Below, piece after piece: positions 7,759-17,400 of a stretch of 64,000 bases of DNA. This stretch comes from CAZYSK01 sp964649415 (GTDB taxonomy: Bacteria; Chloroflexota; Anaerolineae; B4-G1). The notes under the pieces are model-generated. The model ran no database searches, was not told the origin of the DNA, and was given only the letters and a program-made list of their open reading frames with translations. The position numbers and the translations under genes were made by a program. The DNA lies in the NCBI GenBank assembly GCA_964649415.1, contig CAZYSK010000005.1, positions 1-64,000 on the forward strand, written 5' to 3'. Each line of letters opens with the position of its first letter. Position 1 is the first letter of the stretch.

Positions 7759-8385
7759 CTACCGCCAACTCGACGGCCGTTCTAGGACAAAGCCATCAGC
7801 TTTGGTGACCTGGTCGGCGAAAACGCTCTTGGCAAGCACCGTCTGGTTAAGATGTAGGCAGGCGTCTGCGACGTTCCTGAGGGCATTGGAATGCCGCCGA
7901 GGGGGAAACACCACAACCACGCGCTTATGAGGGAACAGCTGTTTGACTCTCTTGACTGGCCCGACGAGGTCTCCGTCAGCAGAGATAAGCAATGCAACAT
8001 CGAACCTGTCTTGGAAAGCGTCAGTCAACAACTCCACGGCGATGTTCACATCGGTCATTTTCTCGTGATGTGTCATGTAGGTATGACCGCAGTTCCGGCA
8101 TGTGATTTTGTCTGCTAGATAGTGCCCATAGTAGATATGGAAATCGGCCAATGTGCCGAGGGCTTCGAGATATGTGATCTGTCTTCGCTGTTTGTCAGGA
8201 GGTGATTTCACCTTTGCCGTGAAGTACTTGGTGGTGACTAGAGTTTGGCCGGGTTTCAGGAGAAACTGGGCAACCTTATGGAGATCGAGCCAATAGTAAC
8301 GCTTCCAACCCCTGGAACGAAGTCCGAAGTATAGGTTGAAACCGTCAATATAGGCGATAACGCGATTCATTGAAGTGGCTTTCAT
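7759..8385 (-). CDS. NYN (PIN-like) domain ribonuclease-family protein, LabA/DUF88 type
   Basis: A 208-residue protein of the NYN/PIN-like fold. The acidic metal site is complete: Asp14 (AYIDGFNLYFG), Asp112 (MTDVNIAVELL) and Asp137/Asp139 (LLISADGDLVGPV). An insertion carries a knuckle-like Cys96-x2-Cys99 and a His-rich run (CRNCGHTYMTHHEK) that may bind zinc, as in several DUF88 proteins. The family is thought to cut or bind RNA and often occurs in mobile or defence regions. The gene is visibly less GC-rich than its neighbours and stands alone, which hints at transfer. The first ATG is preceded by a GC hairpin and has no clear Shine-Dalgarno; an ATG five codons later is the alternative. Confidence 0.85.
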   Translation of the reverse strand: MKATSMNRVIAYIDGFNLYFGLRSRGWKRYYWLDLHKVAQFLLKPGQTLVTTKYFTAKVKSPPDKQRRQITYLEALGTLADFHIYYGHYLADKITCRNCGHTYMTHHEKMTDVNIAVELLTDAFQDRFDVALLISADGDLVGPVKRVKQLFPHKRVVVVFPPRRHSNALRNVADACLHLNQTVLAKSVFADQVTKADGFVLERPSSWR

Positions 8386-8393
8386 AAGGGACA

Positions 8394-8411
8394 GCCCCCC
8401 TTGCGGGGGGC
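8394..8411. promoter_or_regulatory. GC hairpin immediately upstream of the NYN start codon
   Basis: GCCCCCC (8394-8400), loop TTGC, GGGGGGC (8405-8411): a 7-bp all-GC stem with a 4-nt loop ending 8 nt before the ATG on the minus strand. It would occlude ribosome loading, since the G-run is the only purine stretch available as a ribosome site. A regulatory role is inference. Confidence 0.5.
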
Positions 8412-8546
8412 GTCGGGCCGGGGATGCTATCTCCGGCGGGGTTACAACTTATATTCTACCACATTTTGCGATTCGGTCAATCATCTTTAAGAATAGGGAA
8501 GTCGTACTATGGGCCATTCACTAACCTTGATCCGTCAGGTCTAGCG

Positions 8547-9617
8547 CTACAATATGAGCATCGCGTCGCCGAAGGAGTAGAAGCGGTAGCGCTCCTGGAT
8601 GGCCTCGGCGTACGCGCGGTCGAGCAGTTCCTTGCCGCAGAACGCGGCCACGAGCATCAGGAGCGTCGAGCGGGGCAGGTGGAAGTTGGTGATCAGTGCG
8701 TCTACCACGCGGAACGTGAAGCTGGGGTAGATGAACAGGTCGGTGTTTCCCTCGAAGGCGGCGACCGAGGCACGTAGGGGCGCGGTTTCCGCGCCCGCCT
8801 CCCCACCCGCCGCCGCCATGGCCGCCGTCTCCAGCATGCGCACGCTCGTGGTGCCCACCGCGACCACGCGGTGACCGGCCAGCCTGGTGTGGTTGATCTG
8901 TTCGGCAACCTCGGGCGTCAACGAGCCGTATTCCGTGTGAATGCGGTGCTCTTCCACGTGCTCCTCAGAGACCGGGCGGAAGGTGTCGAGCCCGATGTGC
9001 AAGGTGACGAAGGCCGAGCGCACGTTGATCTCCCGCAGCTCGAGCAGCAGCTCCGGCGTGAAGTGCAGCCCGGCCGTGGGCGCAGCCGCCGAGCCGGGCA
9101 CGCGCGCGTAGACCGTCTGGTAGCGCTCACCGTCCGCCAGGGGGATGTGGATGTAGGGCGGGAGGGGCGTGACGCCCACCTGCCCCGCCAGATCAAGCAC
9201 CGGTTGGTCGAAGGCCAGCACGCGCTTCCCGCGCTCTCCCGCCTCGACCACCTCGGCCTGTGCGCCGATGGGCTGACCATCAGGGCCATCGAGCAGTGCC
9301 AGGCGCAGACCTTCCCGCACCCGTTTGCCTCGCACCAGCGTCTCCCACGCGCCATCGGCCCGCTGCCGCAGGAGCAGTATCTCGGCTTTCCCCCCGGTCG
9401 GCTTGCGGGCAAAGAGCCGGGCAGGGATGACCCGGCTCTGGTTATGAACCAGCAAGTCGCCTGAAGCGAGGAATTCGGGCAAGTCGGAGAAACGCCGATG
9501 GGCGATCTCTCCAGCGCGCCGGTCCACGACCATCAGGCGGGACGCGTCGCGCGGTTCTATGGGCGTCTGGGCGATCAGTTCCGGTGGAAGCTGGTAGTCA
9601 AATTCGGCGGTCTTCAC
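8547..9617 (-). CDS. queA: S-adenosylmethionine:tRNA ribosyltransferase-isomerase
   Basis: A 356-residue QueA, normal full length. It transfers and isomerises the ribosyl moiety of SAM onto 7-aminomethyl-7-deazaguanine in tRNA to make epoxyqueuosine. Recognisable blocks are the N-terminal FDYQLPPELIAQTPIEPRDASRLM, then HNQSRVIPARLFARK, AAPTAGLHFTPELL, VTLHIGLDTFRPV and the C-terminal LITNFHLPRSTLLMLVAAF. Its ATG overlaps the stop of the preceding membrane-protein gene by 4 bp (ATGA), so the two are co-translated. No other queuosine genes are in the window. Confidence 0.97.
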   Translation of the reverse strand: MKTAEFDYQLPPELIAQTPIEPRDASRLMVVDRRAGEIAHRRFSDLPEFLASGDLLVHNQSRVIPARLFARKPTGGKAEILLLRQRADGAWETLVRGKRVREGLRLALLDGPDGQPIGAQAEVVEAGERGKRVLAFDQPVLDLAGQVGVTPLPPYIHIPLADGERYQTVYARVPGSAAAPTAGLHFTPELLLELREINVRSAFVTLHIGLDTFRPVSEEHVEEHRIHTEYGSLTPEVAEQINHTRLAGHRVVAVGTTSVRMLETAAMAAAGGEAGAETAPLRASVAAFEGNTDLFIYPSFTFRVVDALITNFHLPRSTLLMLVAAFCGKELLDRAYAEAIQERYRFYSFGDAMLIL

Positions 9618-10102
9618 TCACCCTCTTCAGCAAGCTCTTCCGAGGTCTCCACGGTCCCCTCCAGCGTCTCGTCCAGCACCCTCGTGACGCGCGGGGCCTC
9701 CTCCGGCACCTCTTCAAAGACGCCCACGATCTCCTCCAGCGGCTCCTCGTCCGGGTTCGTCTCGACGGCCCCACTGCTGGTGCCCGAAACGGCCTGCCAG
9801 AGGGCGACGATGAGACAAACGATGGCTGCGACGTCCACGACGCTGCAGCAGCAGTTCACGCCAGAGCTGACGAGCACGAGCTGTCGCGTCTGCCCGGCCA
9901 GCGCGCCAATCAACGGCCCGCGTCCCAGGCCAACGAGATCCGAGAGAAACAGGACCCCAAAGCCGACCAGGGCCAGGATGGCCGGCGTGCCGCCACGGCG
10001 GACAAGCAGAATGACGGCTACAACGACACCCGCCAGGTGGACCAAGAGAACGGGCAACATGGGCAGAATCATGGCGTACCAGGGCTGTCCGAGAATCGAC
10101 AT
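9614..10102 (-). CDS. Membrane protein of unknown function with acidic tail
   Basis: About 162 residues with three to four hydrophobic segments (PWYAMILPMLPVLLVHLAGVVVAVILL, then PAILALVGFGVLFLSDLVGLG, then a CCC-containing segment VVDVAAIVCLIVALW) followed by a strongly acidic C-terminus rich in Glu. I do not recognise the family. The ATG at 10102 has AGGAGGA 6-7 nt upstream and is preferred to a GTG two codons earlier. It overlaps queA by 4 bp, which fixes it as a real coupled gene even though a functional link to queuosine is not evident. Confidence 0.7.
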   Translation of the reverse strand: MSILGQPWYAMILPMLPVLLVHLAGVVVAVILLVRRGGTPAILALVGFGVLFLSDLVGLGRGPLIGALAGQTRQLVLVSSGVNCCCSVVDVAAIVCLIVALWQAVSGTSSGAVETNPDEEPLEEIVGVFEEVPEEAPRVTRVLDETLEGTVETSEELAEEGE

Positions 10103-10417
10103 CTGCACTCCTCCTGAGTGGGAACAATCTACGTTACAGATTCCGAACGTGCTAGTTTCAGCAGCCAGCCAGGCTCACGTGTGAGAGGCACGCACGCTCC
10201 TCTGAGCCATTATACACGCAATGGCCCCTCCTGACAAAACACAGCTGACAAAACACAGATGTGTTCAAAGGGCCTCGAAACTCCCTCGAAGCCCAGACAG
10301 CGTTCGCGGCTGCTCTGAACGCGCACGTCCAAAGCAGCCGCGACAGGAATCCGCAGCGCAGACGATGCGGCCGTCTGTTTCCCGAATCGCGGTTTGTGCC
10401 TACGGCCGCATCAGCAC
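10103..10417. other. Gap without a gene
   Basis: No coding region is supported. A 13-nt direct repeat (TGACAAAACACAG) occurs twice at 10232-10244 and 10246-10258. The rest is ordinary GC-rich sequence between the surface-protein island and the queA operon, and it should hold the promoter of the latter. Confidence 0.5.
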
Positions 10418-11176
10418 CTAGCGCCGAGACCTAAACATCGCTCCGGCCATAAGGAGGACTATGCCGACTGCCAGCAACGCCGCTGCCGCAATCGACGCAA
10501 CGTCTCCGCTCGCGGGCAATAGACTCACAACAGTCACCGGCACTTCGTTGGAGGGTTGATCGGGGAGCGTGGCTATGTTGCCTATCCGGGTCCCCGGAGG
10601 CACGTCGGGACGGACCCGCGCCAGAATCGTCAACTCGGCACACGCACCTGGAACAAGGGAACCGAATTCGGCCCGCACACCATTGCCCTCGACGACCGCC
10701 ACGCCCTGAGACGCCGACGCGCCCACCACTTCCAGTTCGGACGGCAGCGCATCGCTCACGATGACATTGTCAGCGGTGGCGTCACCCACGTTGCACACCT
10801 GTATGACGAACGTGACCGAATCTCCCGGGAGTACCTCCGTGCGGTCCGCGGTCTTGACAATGACCAACTCCGCCGAGGGGGCGGGGGGTGGCGCAGGAGC
10901 AGGCGTCGGTGAGGAAGAAGGGCTGGGGGTCGGCGGGATAGGGGTAGGGGTAGGGCCGGAGGTGGGGGTTGGGCGATCGACCGTGGGGGAGGGGGGAGGG
11001 CCTTGGGTTTCGGTGGGTGGTGGTTGCGGCGAGGGCACAGGAGGCGTCACCGTAAACCCCAGGGCCGCCCCCGTCCAAACGGGCGGCGAAGCTGCGAAGA
11101 GCACCAGAGCAAGGGCCACCGCGGTGACGAGGTGCACGATGCCCACGGCCGTCAATAGGTTAGCTTTTGTCCCCAT
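10418..11176 (-). CDS. Short DUF11 surface protein with LPxSG-type C-terminal anchor
   Basis: A 252-residue exported protein. The order is an N-terminal hydrophobic signal/anchor (residues about 8-30), a Pro/Thr/Ser-rich spacer (about 45-100), one DUF11 domain (about 103-215, starting LVIVKTADRTEVLPGDSVTF), then LLPASGDV, a hydrophobic stretch and a terminal RSRR. The last three parts form a sortase-type sorting signal, with LPASG close to the LPXTG consensus. The spacer probably crosses the cell wall. It is paralogous along its whole length to the LPETG protein at 17.4-18.1 kb. It lies 19 bp after the 930-residue DUF11 gene and is very likely co-transcribed with it. Confidence 0.85.
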   Translation of the reverse strand: MGTKANLLTAVGIVHLVTAVALALVLFAASPPVWTGAALGFTVTPPVPSPQPPPTETQGPPPSPTVDRPTPTSGPTPTPIPPTPSPSSSPTPAPAPPPAPSAELVIVKTADRTEVLPGDSVTFVIQVCNVGDATADNVIVSDALPSELEVVGASASQGVAVVEGNGVRAEFGSLVPGACAELTILARVRPDVPPGTRIGNIATLPDQPSNEVPVTVVSLLPASGDVASIAAAALLAVGIVLLMAGAMFRSRR

Positions 11177-11195
11177 GTCAATCTCTCCCTAGCGA

Positions 11196-13988
11196 TCATC
11201 GCTGGCGCAGCACGACGGGCAGGAAAAGCTGCTGCTGCCACACGTTCGCGCCCATGCCGACACTCACCGGTCCGTGGAAGGTTTCTCGACCCGAGGTATC
11301 CACGTCGGACAGCCAGTACCACCATAACCCATCGGCCGGGAGGACGTCCTCGTAGGCATAGGTCGCGCCGCCGCCGTGCGCCCGCGAGGGGACGAAACCC
11401 AGGCGGCTGGCCGCCGAACGATCCGCCACCGCCGCACGGTACAGGTTGAAGCCGAAGTTGTCCAGCTCCACCGACGTCGCCCACTCCAATCGCACGCGGC
11501 GCTCGCTCGCGGCCGCCGCCCGGAAATAGAGCAGTTCGGCCGCCGTGGGCACCTGGGCACGCGCACGCGTCGCGCCGCACGGGCAGACGGCATACACCTC
11601 GGACGCGTTGAGGAACGTCCCGCTGATCCCCGGCGTGACGGTGACCTGGTAGGTGACCGCGACACTCCCACCCGGATTCACCGGCCCCAGATTCTGCCAC
11701 ACCAGGGCGCTCGCCGCGACGACATCCGGCTCCGAAGGCACACCGGAGCCAGCGAAGTAGAAGTGATCAGGCGGCAGAACGTCCGTGAGCACAAGCGTGG
11801 CACTCATCGGCCCGTAGTTGGTGAGGTTGAGCACATACGTGAAGGGCTCCCAGGCCACGGGCGGAGAAGGCTCAACCGTCTTGTCGATGTCGAGATCCAA
11901 ACTGACCGTCACCGGGAGCATCACCCAATCCGCTCCATCGCCGGCGCTGGAATTGACACGGACACCGTTGACCACACTGCAACCGGCAGCACTGACCTGG
12001 AATGGATTGTTGACGACTACATCGAACGTGACGCTGGTCGGATTGCTGACCACCAGGCCGTTGATCCAGTATCCGCCCTCGTCCAGGGGGAATACCGTCG
12101 CCGGTGGCACGTTATCGGGTATCGGTGCCGGGCCCGAGCCCTGGTTCAGAAGCGCGCTCCCAGGAACGTATGACGCATTGGCGGCCAGGTCGTCGCTTAT
12201 GGTGGCACTGACGACCGTGTTGCCGGCGATGCCGGTCCCGATATTCGAGACCGTGATCGAGTATGCCACCGTGTCGCCCGGATCCACCAGGCCGTTCCCG
12301 TTGAGGTCGCCGGCAAGCATCGCGTACTTGCGTGACCGAACCAACGACACGGGGATGACGGTGGTACCGAGGTCAAGGTAGGGATTGGCCGTGTATCCAG
12401 TCCCCATCTCCTCACCCCAGGCAGCCGTGATCAAGGTGCCATCCGCGGTGTAGGCGCGCATACCGGTCTGGTCGCCGTCCGTGTCGTCGTAGAAGCGCAC
12501 GGACTCGAAGCGGTTCACAGTGCTGATGACATCACAACTGTTTAGCTGTGGATCCACGAGGGGACCGGTCGAGGGATCGCCATCGTAATCCACGTAGACA
12601 GTGGTCGTGGTTACCGCCGTCAACCACAACGGGCTGCGGTTCTCCCACGGACCACCGGGGCCGGTGTAGCTCAGGTCGTGGCCCGGACCCCAACCGACCA
12701 CGGCCATCGTGCTCAGACTGCTCTCCGGCAACAGGGTGAAGCCCCAATCCCAGTCCTCACTGGCGGAGTCCACGGTGGCCAAGGCGAAGAAAACCTCGCC
12801 GCCCACCGAGAAGAAATGGGCGCCGGAATCGCCGGGCATTCGATAGCTGTACACACCACCGGCCGACACGGCGAAGGAGACGACGCCTGAGCCCGTCTCA
12901 GCCGTGACGGCGATATCCGTGGGGTTGGGATTGAACAACCAGATGTCGGTGTTGCCGCCGGCCCGGCTGCCGACGGCGCTGTAGTAGGAATCGCCCCACA
13001 GACCGGTCGGCAACAGCATATACCAACGCAACTCGCCCCAGGGGGGAGCACCCGTCGGATTGATGTCGCCAGTGATTAGGTCAACCTGCACCGGCCCACT
13101 GGCACTCACTGAAGCGCCGGTCTGGATGCCGCCATCCACGTGCAGGCTCGCGCCCTGATCCAGAGTCCGAACGATGTCAATCGCAGTGTCTCCGTCGGTG
13201 TCTACCTGCACCACCGTGCCGTCGCGCTCGGCCATGACGAAGAGCGAGACGTACTCAAACATCTGCATCACAGTGCTCAAGGGGTCGTTGGCGAACAGGT
13301 CCTCGCCCACGGGCACGTCGAAGTGCGTGCCGTATTTGCTGACGTCGGAGACCTCCACAGCACCTGCCAGACGCGTGCCGGGATCGCGGGCCCATTCGGC
13401 GCGACTGACGGCTAGCCGATAGGTGGCGTAGAACTTGTCGCCGCCGTCGTACAGGATATCGGCTGTGTCGCGAGGATTGACAAAAACCTCGTTCTCCAGC
13501 GTGACGACGTCACCAGCGCCAAGCGGCGGATCGGTGGGAAAGCCCGGGGGAGCACCATTGGCGGGGTTCCCATCGCCCCAAACCTCAGTCGTGGCCTGGA
13601 CAGGGCTCTCAATGTCTCCTTCGTAGCCATCCTCCCAGTGATCGTAGTAGATGACGGTACTATCCGGAACAAGCGAGGAGTCCACAACGGGGACAATCGA
13701 GATGACGCTCATGACGTCGTAACCCGGGGGAACAGCGCCCGGGTTAAAAATCGCATCCAGGGACTCACGGAGCTGTGTCTCGGGCAGGGGAATGTAGTAC
13801 GTCTGACCCTCGCCGCCGCCTTGAGCCAGTGCGGCACAGGCCGGGAAGATCAGATAGAGGGCCACGACGACACCGGAGATGACCAAGACAGCCGCCGCGC
13901 GCCACCATCCCTGCAAAGACGCCATTCTGATGGCGCGCCACCCTTTGCCAATGCGGGCATGCCCTTGCTGGAACATGGTCTCACTCAT
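11196..13988 (-). CDS. Large DUF11 repeat surface protein (930 aa)
   Basis: An exported protein with a signal segment at about residues 28-55 (AAAVLVISGVVVALYLIFPACAALAQ). An N-terminal region of about 430 residues begins YYIPLPETQLRESL and is shared with the 1672-residue protein; it looks beta-rich and recalls IgGFc-binding-protein N-terminal domains (weak resemblance). Two DUF11-like domains follow (DLNGNGLVDPGDTVAYSITV; LDIDKTVEPSPPVAWEPFTY). The C-terminal module of about 113 residues (AELLYFR, WATSVELDNFGFNLYR, WWYWLSDVDTSGRETFHGPV) ends in LFLPVVLRQR. The start was moved to the ATG with AGGAGG 4 nt upstream; the open frame begins 24 codons earlier. The signal-peptide coding region contains a dispersed palindromic repeat. 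Confidence 0.85.
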   Translation of the reverse strand: MSETMFQQGHARIGKGWRAIRMASLQGWWRAAAVLVISGVVVALYLIFPACAALAQGGGEGQTYYIPLPETQLRESLDAIFNPGAVPPGYDVMSVISIVPVVDSSLVPDSTVIYYDHWEDGYEGDIESPVQATTEVWGDGNPANGAPPGFPTDPPLGAGDVVTLENEVFVNPRDTADILYDGGDKFYATYRLAVSRAEWARDPGTRLAGAVEVSDVSKYGTHFDVPVGEDLFANDPLSTVMQMFEYVSLFVMAERDGTVVQVDTDGDTAIDIVRTLDQGASLHVDGGIQTGASVSASGPVQVDLITGDINPTGAPPWGELRWYMLLPTGLWGDSYYSAVGSRAGGNTDIWLFNPNPTDIAVTAETGSGVVSFAVSAGGVYSYRMPGDSGAHFFSVGGEVFFALATVDSASEDWDWGFTLLPESSLSTMAVVGWGPGHDLSYTGPGGPWENRSPLWLTAVTTTTVYVDYDGDPSTGPLVDPQLNSCDVISTVNRFESVRFYDDTDGDQTGMRAYTADGTLITAAWGEEMGTGYTANPYLDLGTTVIPVSLVRSRKYAMLAGDLNGNGLVDPGDTVAYSITVSNIGTGIAGNTVVSATISDDLAANASYVPGSALLNQGSGPAPIPDNVPPATVFPLDEGGYWINGLVVSNPTSVTFDVVVNNPFQVSAAGCSVVNGVRVNSSAGDGADWVMLPVTVSLDLDIDKTVEPSPPVAWEPFTYVLNLTNYGPMSATLVLTDVLPPDHFYFAGSGVPSEPDVVAASALVWQNLGPVNPGGSVAVTYQVTVTPGISGTFLNASEVYAVCPCGATRARAQVPTAAELLYFRAAAASERRVRLEWATSVELDNFGFNLYRAAVADRSAASRLGFVPSRAHGGGATYAYEDVLPADGLWWYWLSDVDTSGRETFHGPVSVGMGANVWQQQLFLPVVLRQR
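13900..13942. repeat. Palindromic repeat copy inside the signal-peptide coding region
   Basis: This 43-nt stretch closely matches (about five differences) the 36-bp unit repeated at 57513-57665, in inverted orientation relative to it. It keeps the self-complementary core (GACGCCATT, loop, ATGGCGCGCC). It encodes part of the basic n-region of the DUF11 protein's signal peptide. Confidence 0.7.
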
Positions 13989-14274
13989 CGTTCCTCCTAT
14001 CAAGAGTCGGACCCATCGTAGTTGATACGGCAATCGTCCACCGCTACGACGGCGACTCACTCCAGTTGTGTTACCCCGCCCTACCGAATCTACGTATATG
14101 GCACGCCACTACACGAATCGAGTCGGCGCCACTTCCGGTGGTGGGGAACCGGATCAGAAGGAAGTGAGACATAACGGCGACTAGCTCAAGACACCACCAG
14201 CATATACCTTTGACAAATATTATACGACCCTAATCTGCCTATGTCAAACGCAGAAAACCCGAAAACCTAACAAA

Positions 14275-17200
14275 CTAGCCGCCCTCCAGCACAGAGGGTA
14301 GGAATAGCTCGTGTGCCCACGGCACCAGGTTCAGGTTGACGGCCATCGCCGGGTCGCCCAGCAGGGTGAAAGTGTCCAGCAAGTCCAGATTCTCGCCGCT
14401 GGAAGCAAGGGCCAGTTTGCCACTCAGCGTCGCCTCGCCCAGCGTCCCCACGGCCGCAGCCGGCAGCAGACGGTCGGAGTCAATGGCCCAACCGTCCGCG
14501 GCATCCGGGAAAATCGCGTCGAAGAAGCCATCCGACAGACGCGCGTGGCCGGTGCCCACGCCCAGCCCCGTCGCTCCCCAGGCAGCGACTGCTCCGCCAC
14601 CTTCGAGCACAACCAGGCTCTCGTCCAGCGTCGGCTCGGGCCTGTGAAACGCACCGGTGAAGCAGGTCATCTCCACCACCACGGGCAAGCGCGGGGCGTT
14701 GCGCAGATCGACCAGGTCGTCAAGGTGGAGAAACCGCTCCGCAGCCCACTGCTGCCAGGAGGCGTGGCCGGTGAATTGGACGAGCAACGCACCCTCGTTC
14801 CAGCGGCCCAGGACAGCAGCGCCGATCTGGGCTGTATCCCGCGATGAGCAATCGCTGAAGTATGGGGACGCGCCGGCGCAGTAGTGCGTGGTTGTGCCGA
14901 AAGGCGGCGTGACGTGGGCGGCGGCATGGGATTGCGAACAATGTGCGAAATCCCCCGCTACGTCGGCATCATCCGCGACCAGGAGCACGTCCGCGTTCCA
15001 AGCGCCGGGAACAGGACGGCTTTCGTACCGGACGATCTTCTCCACGACGGTCCGCGCATCCTCCAGTGTCTGCACCGGCAGGCGGCCGATGAGCAGATCC
15101 GGCAGGTGGTCAGCCCCATCCACGCTGGCATAGAGATTGTCGGCCGCCGTCTCGCCGGCCCAGGGATCTACGTCCGCCAAGTAGGGCGGGATGAAGGTCG
15201 CGGACGACCCCGCGCGATAGCCGCGCGGGTCGAATGAACCATCGCCCACCAGGAGGACGTACGTCGGGCGGGGCGTCCAGGTCGCGTAGGCGTCCGCGAG
15301 GAAGGCGTGGATGCTGTACGGGGACGGCCGCCCATCCCCGTAGATGTCGTAGATTCCGAAGACGTCGATTAAGAAGGTAGTGAAGCCCTGCGAGCGGCGC
15401 AAGCTCACCAAAGGGCCCAACGCGTCGGAAAAGGCAGGGTGCGTGATGATGAGCACATCGGCACCCGCGACATCGCCGCCCGTCCCATCGAGCTGCTCGG
15501 GCGCGCGGACACGCGCAGGGCGCTTCACCGCCGCGTCGCTGACGACGAGATAGCGGCGCGGCGAACCACCGGGCAGATCGCCCACGCTGACCGCGTTGCC
15601 ATCGACCGTGTAGGCCGTGAGCCGCCGAGGTTGAAGCGCTTCGGTGACATCGTAGGCTCGATAGGGGCCAGGGCTTTCCAACGCGACAGTATAGGCGCGC
15701 GCGACCCCCGACGCCAGCATATTGTGCGCAATCAGAGGCAGGTGGACCCGATGGGACAGGCTGGCCGGTGGCGCTCCGGGAGCGGCCCACGCCATCCCGA
15801 AACGGACCGACGACCCCAGCGCATCCTGGTTGCGCCCATACCGGACGGCGAAAGCGTCCACCCAAGCGCCTTCTACGATCACCCCGGAGACACCAGGTAA
15901 ACTCAGGGAGAGGGAGTTCTGTCCATCACGGAGCACACCCGCCGGGATGGCAAGCGTCGCGGTGATCGCCTGCCGCCCATCCCAATCGACGCGACCCAGC
16001 GAGGCACCGTTGACGGACACATCGACGCGGTGATCCGGATCGCCGGCGACGTCGGTGTAGCCCATAAGCCAAAGCGTCAGCGTGGCGGACTGCTGGCCGT
16101 CCACGGACTGAAGATCGAAAGGCAAAGCCAGGTCCGCACGGTCAGGCAGGCGAAGCGTCTCCCAGGTCCAGCGATCCCCGTCGCGACATAGCGGGAGGGA
16201 ACCGCAAAAGCAGTCGGGTGTGTAGACGTGATTCTCCTCGAATACGTGCTCGACCCAAGGGACGCCGGGAGGAAGACCGGCAGGAGTCGCGCTCCGGGTT
16301 GGCATACGCCGCCCCGGCGCGCCACCGTCCACCAGCCGATAGACGTCCACCGAGGCCCAGCGGCTGAAGCGAGGCTCGGCGTAGAAGAGAAACGCCTCAC
16401 CGGGCTCGAGCGCCGCATCGGCATCCCCGTCCCACTCGATAGCCAACTCCTCATCGCCCTGGAAAAGGGCCAGGTTGTGTGGGTCCACACCCGAGAAACC
16501 CAGGTCCGCCAGATCTGAGTATTCCACGCGATACAGGCCGGGATCTTCGACCTCGATAAACGCCGTTGCGGCTCCGCCGGTGGACGCGCGACGCCGGCCC
16601 GGCCCTATGAACCGAGGAGATGGAGCGACGTGCTGCGGATTGAGGACCTGGTCCCGCACCTGACGCAGCAAGGCGTCATCGGCTACAGACGGGATGGAGG
16701 CCTCGTCCGCCACCGCTGATTGGGTCCACCGCACCTCGACCTGCAGACGGTGCACGACGCGCAGGCGATCTCCTTCCGCGCGAGCGGGATAGAGCGTCAA
16801 TCGAGCCAGACGGACGCCGCGCACGGTCCCCACTTCCTGAAGTGTCACAGGCGCGGCCGGTCCGGGTAAGCGCGGCGTTCCCGCAGAAATCAAGGCACCG
16901 CCGATGGGGCGTCCCTGGCCATCTCGAACCGTCCCATCAGGTCGGGGAGCGACAGCCAGGGGTTCCGGCAGTGCCCGCTCGCTCTCCTCGACGGAAGTCA
17001 CGTGCAGGCTGGGGCTCGAACCGGGGGGCAACGCGATCAGGGAGGAGACAAAAGGGAGCCAGGGGGCCCCAGGCTCGCCCATCTGCCCGCAGCCCGGCGC
17101 GACGAGCGCCACCGTTCCATCGCCAAGCGCGCGCACCTCGATGCTCGGCGCGATCCACTCCACCGTCAACCCGCCAGGCCCGGCGTCGAGCAGACGCACG

Positions 17201-17400
17201 CCCGGCGGCCACGAAGACGGATCAGGTGATTGTGGAAGCGAGACAGAAGATGCAGGCGCCAGCGCCGCGCCCCAGGCACAGACGACGATGAAGACCAGGA
17301 GACCTGCTCGCAACCTGGTCCGCGCACCGGCGTTCATCCCGAACGCACCCGCCGGAGCAGGGAGACAGGGAAGACCAACCGACCTGCGAGATCGGCGCAT
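14275..17400 (-). CDS. Gingipain-family (peptidase C25) surface cysteine protease
   Basis: A 1041-residue exported protein. A signal peptide is visible at about residues 26-52 (RLRAGLLVFIVVCAWGAALAPASS). The N-terminal half has the beta-rich pro-region of C25 peptidases. The catalytic domain (about 655-990) contains ADVLIITHPAF, TYVLLVGDGSFDPRG, LPDLLIGRLPVQT, the catalytic His879 (QFTGHAS) and Cys913 (VEMTCFTG), spaced 34 residues apart as in RgpB. The protein ends in LFLPSVLEGG, like its DUF11 neighbours. The ATG at 17400 directly abuts the stop of the LPETG gene, so translation may be coupled; an ATG 21 codons later is closer to the signal peptide. It may process the adjacent surface proteins, by inference. 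Confidence 0.9.
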   Translation of the reverse strand: MRRSRRSVGLPCLPAPAGAFGMNAGARTRLRAGLLVFIVVCAWGAALAPASSVSLPQSPDPSSWPPGVRLLDAGPGGLTVEWIAPSIEVRALGDGTVALVAPGCGQMGEPGAPWLPFVSSLIALPPGSSPSLHVTSVEESERALPEPLAVAPRPDGTVRDGQGRPIGGALISAGTPRLPGPAAPVTLQEVGTVRGVRLARLTLYPARAEGDRLRVVHRLQVEVRWTQSAVADEASIPSVADDALLRQVRDQVLNPQHVAPSPRFIGPGRRRASTGGAATAFIEVEDPGLYRVEYSDLADLGFSGVDPHNLALFQGDEELAIEWDGDADAALEPGEAFLFYAEPRFSRWASVDVYRLVDGGAPGRRMPTRSATPAGLPPGVPWVEHVFEENHVYTPDCFCGSLPLCRDGDRWTWETLRLPDRADLALPFDLQSVDGQQSATLTLWLMGYTDVAGDPDHRVDVSVNGASLGRVDWDGRQAITATLAIPAGVLRDGQNSLSLSLPGVSGVIVEGAWVDAFAVRYGRNQDALGSSVRFGMAWAAPGAPPASLSHRVHLPLIAHNMLASGVARAYTVALESPGPYRAYDVTEALQPRRLTAYTVDGNAVSVGDLPGGSPRRYLVVSDAAVKRPARVRAPEQLDGTGGDVAGADVLIITHPAFSDALGPLVSLRRSQGFTTFLIDVFGIYDIYGDGRPSPYSIHAFLADAYATWTPRPTYVLLVGDGSFDPRGYRAGSSATFIPPYLADVDPWAGETAADNLYASVDGADHLPDLLIGRLPVQTLEDARTVVEKIVRYESRPVPGAWNADVLLVADDADVAGDFAHCSQSHAAAHVTPPFGTTTHYCAGASPYFSDCSSRDTAQIGAAVLGRWNEGALLVQFTGHASWQQWAAERFLHLDDLVDLRNAPRLPVVVEMTCFTGAFHRPEPTLDESLVVLEGGGAVAAWGATGLGVGTGHARLSDGFFDAIFPDAADGWAIDSDRLLPAAAVGTLGEATLSGKLALASSGENLDLLDTFTLLGDPAMAVNLNLVPWAHELFLPSVLEGG

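Noticed and set aside
11376..12173. Plus-strand open frames opposite the DUF11 genes (also at 19.9-23.0, 24.1-28.8 and 30.9-32.6 kb)
   Set aside because: High-GC antisense shadows with Arg/His-rich, domain-free translations; the minus-strand frames have clear domains.
14275..17400. Caspase-like effector of the EAD cassette
   Set aside because: The His/Cys pair fits peptidase C25 (same clan), but the protein is exported, 8 kb away and embedded among surface genes.
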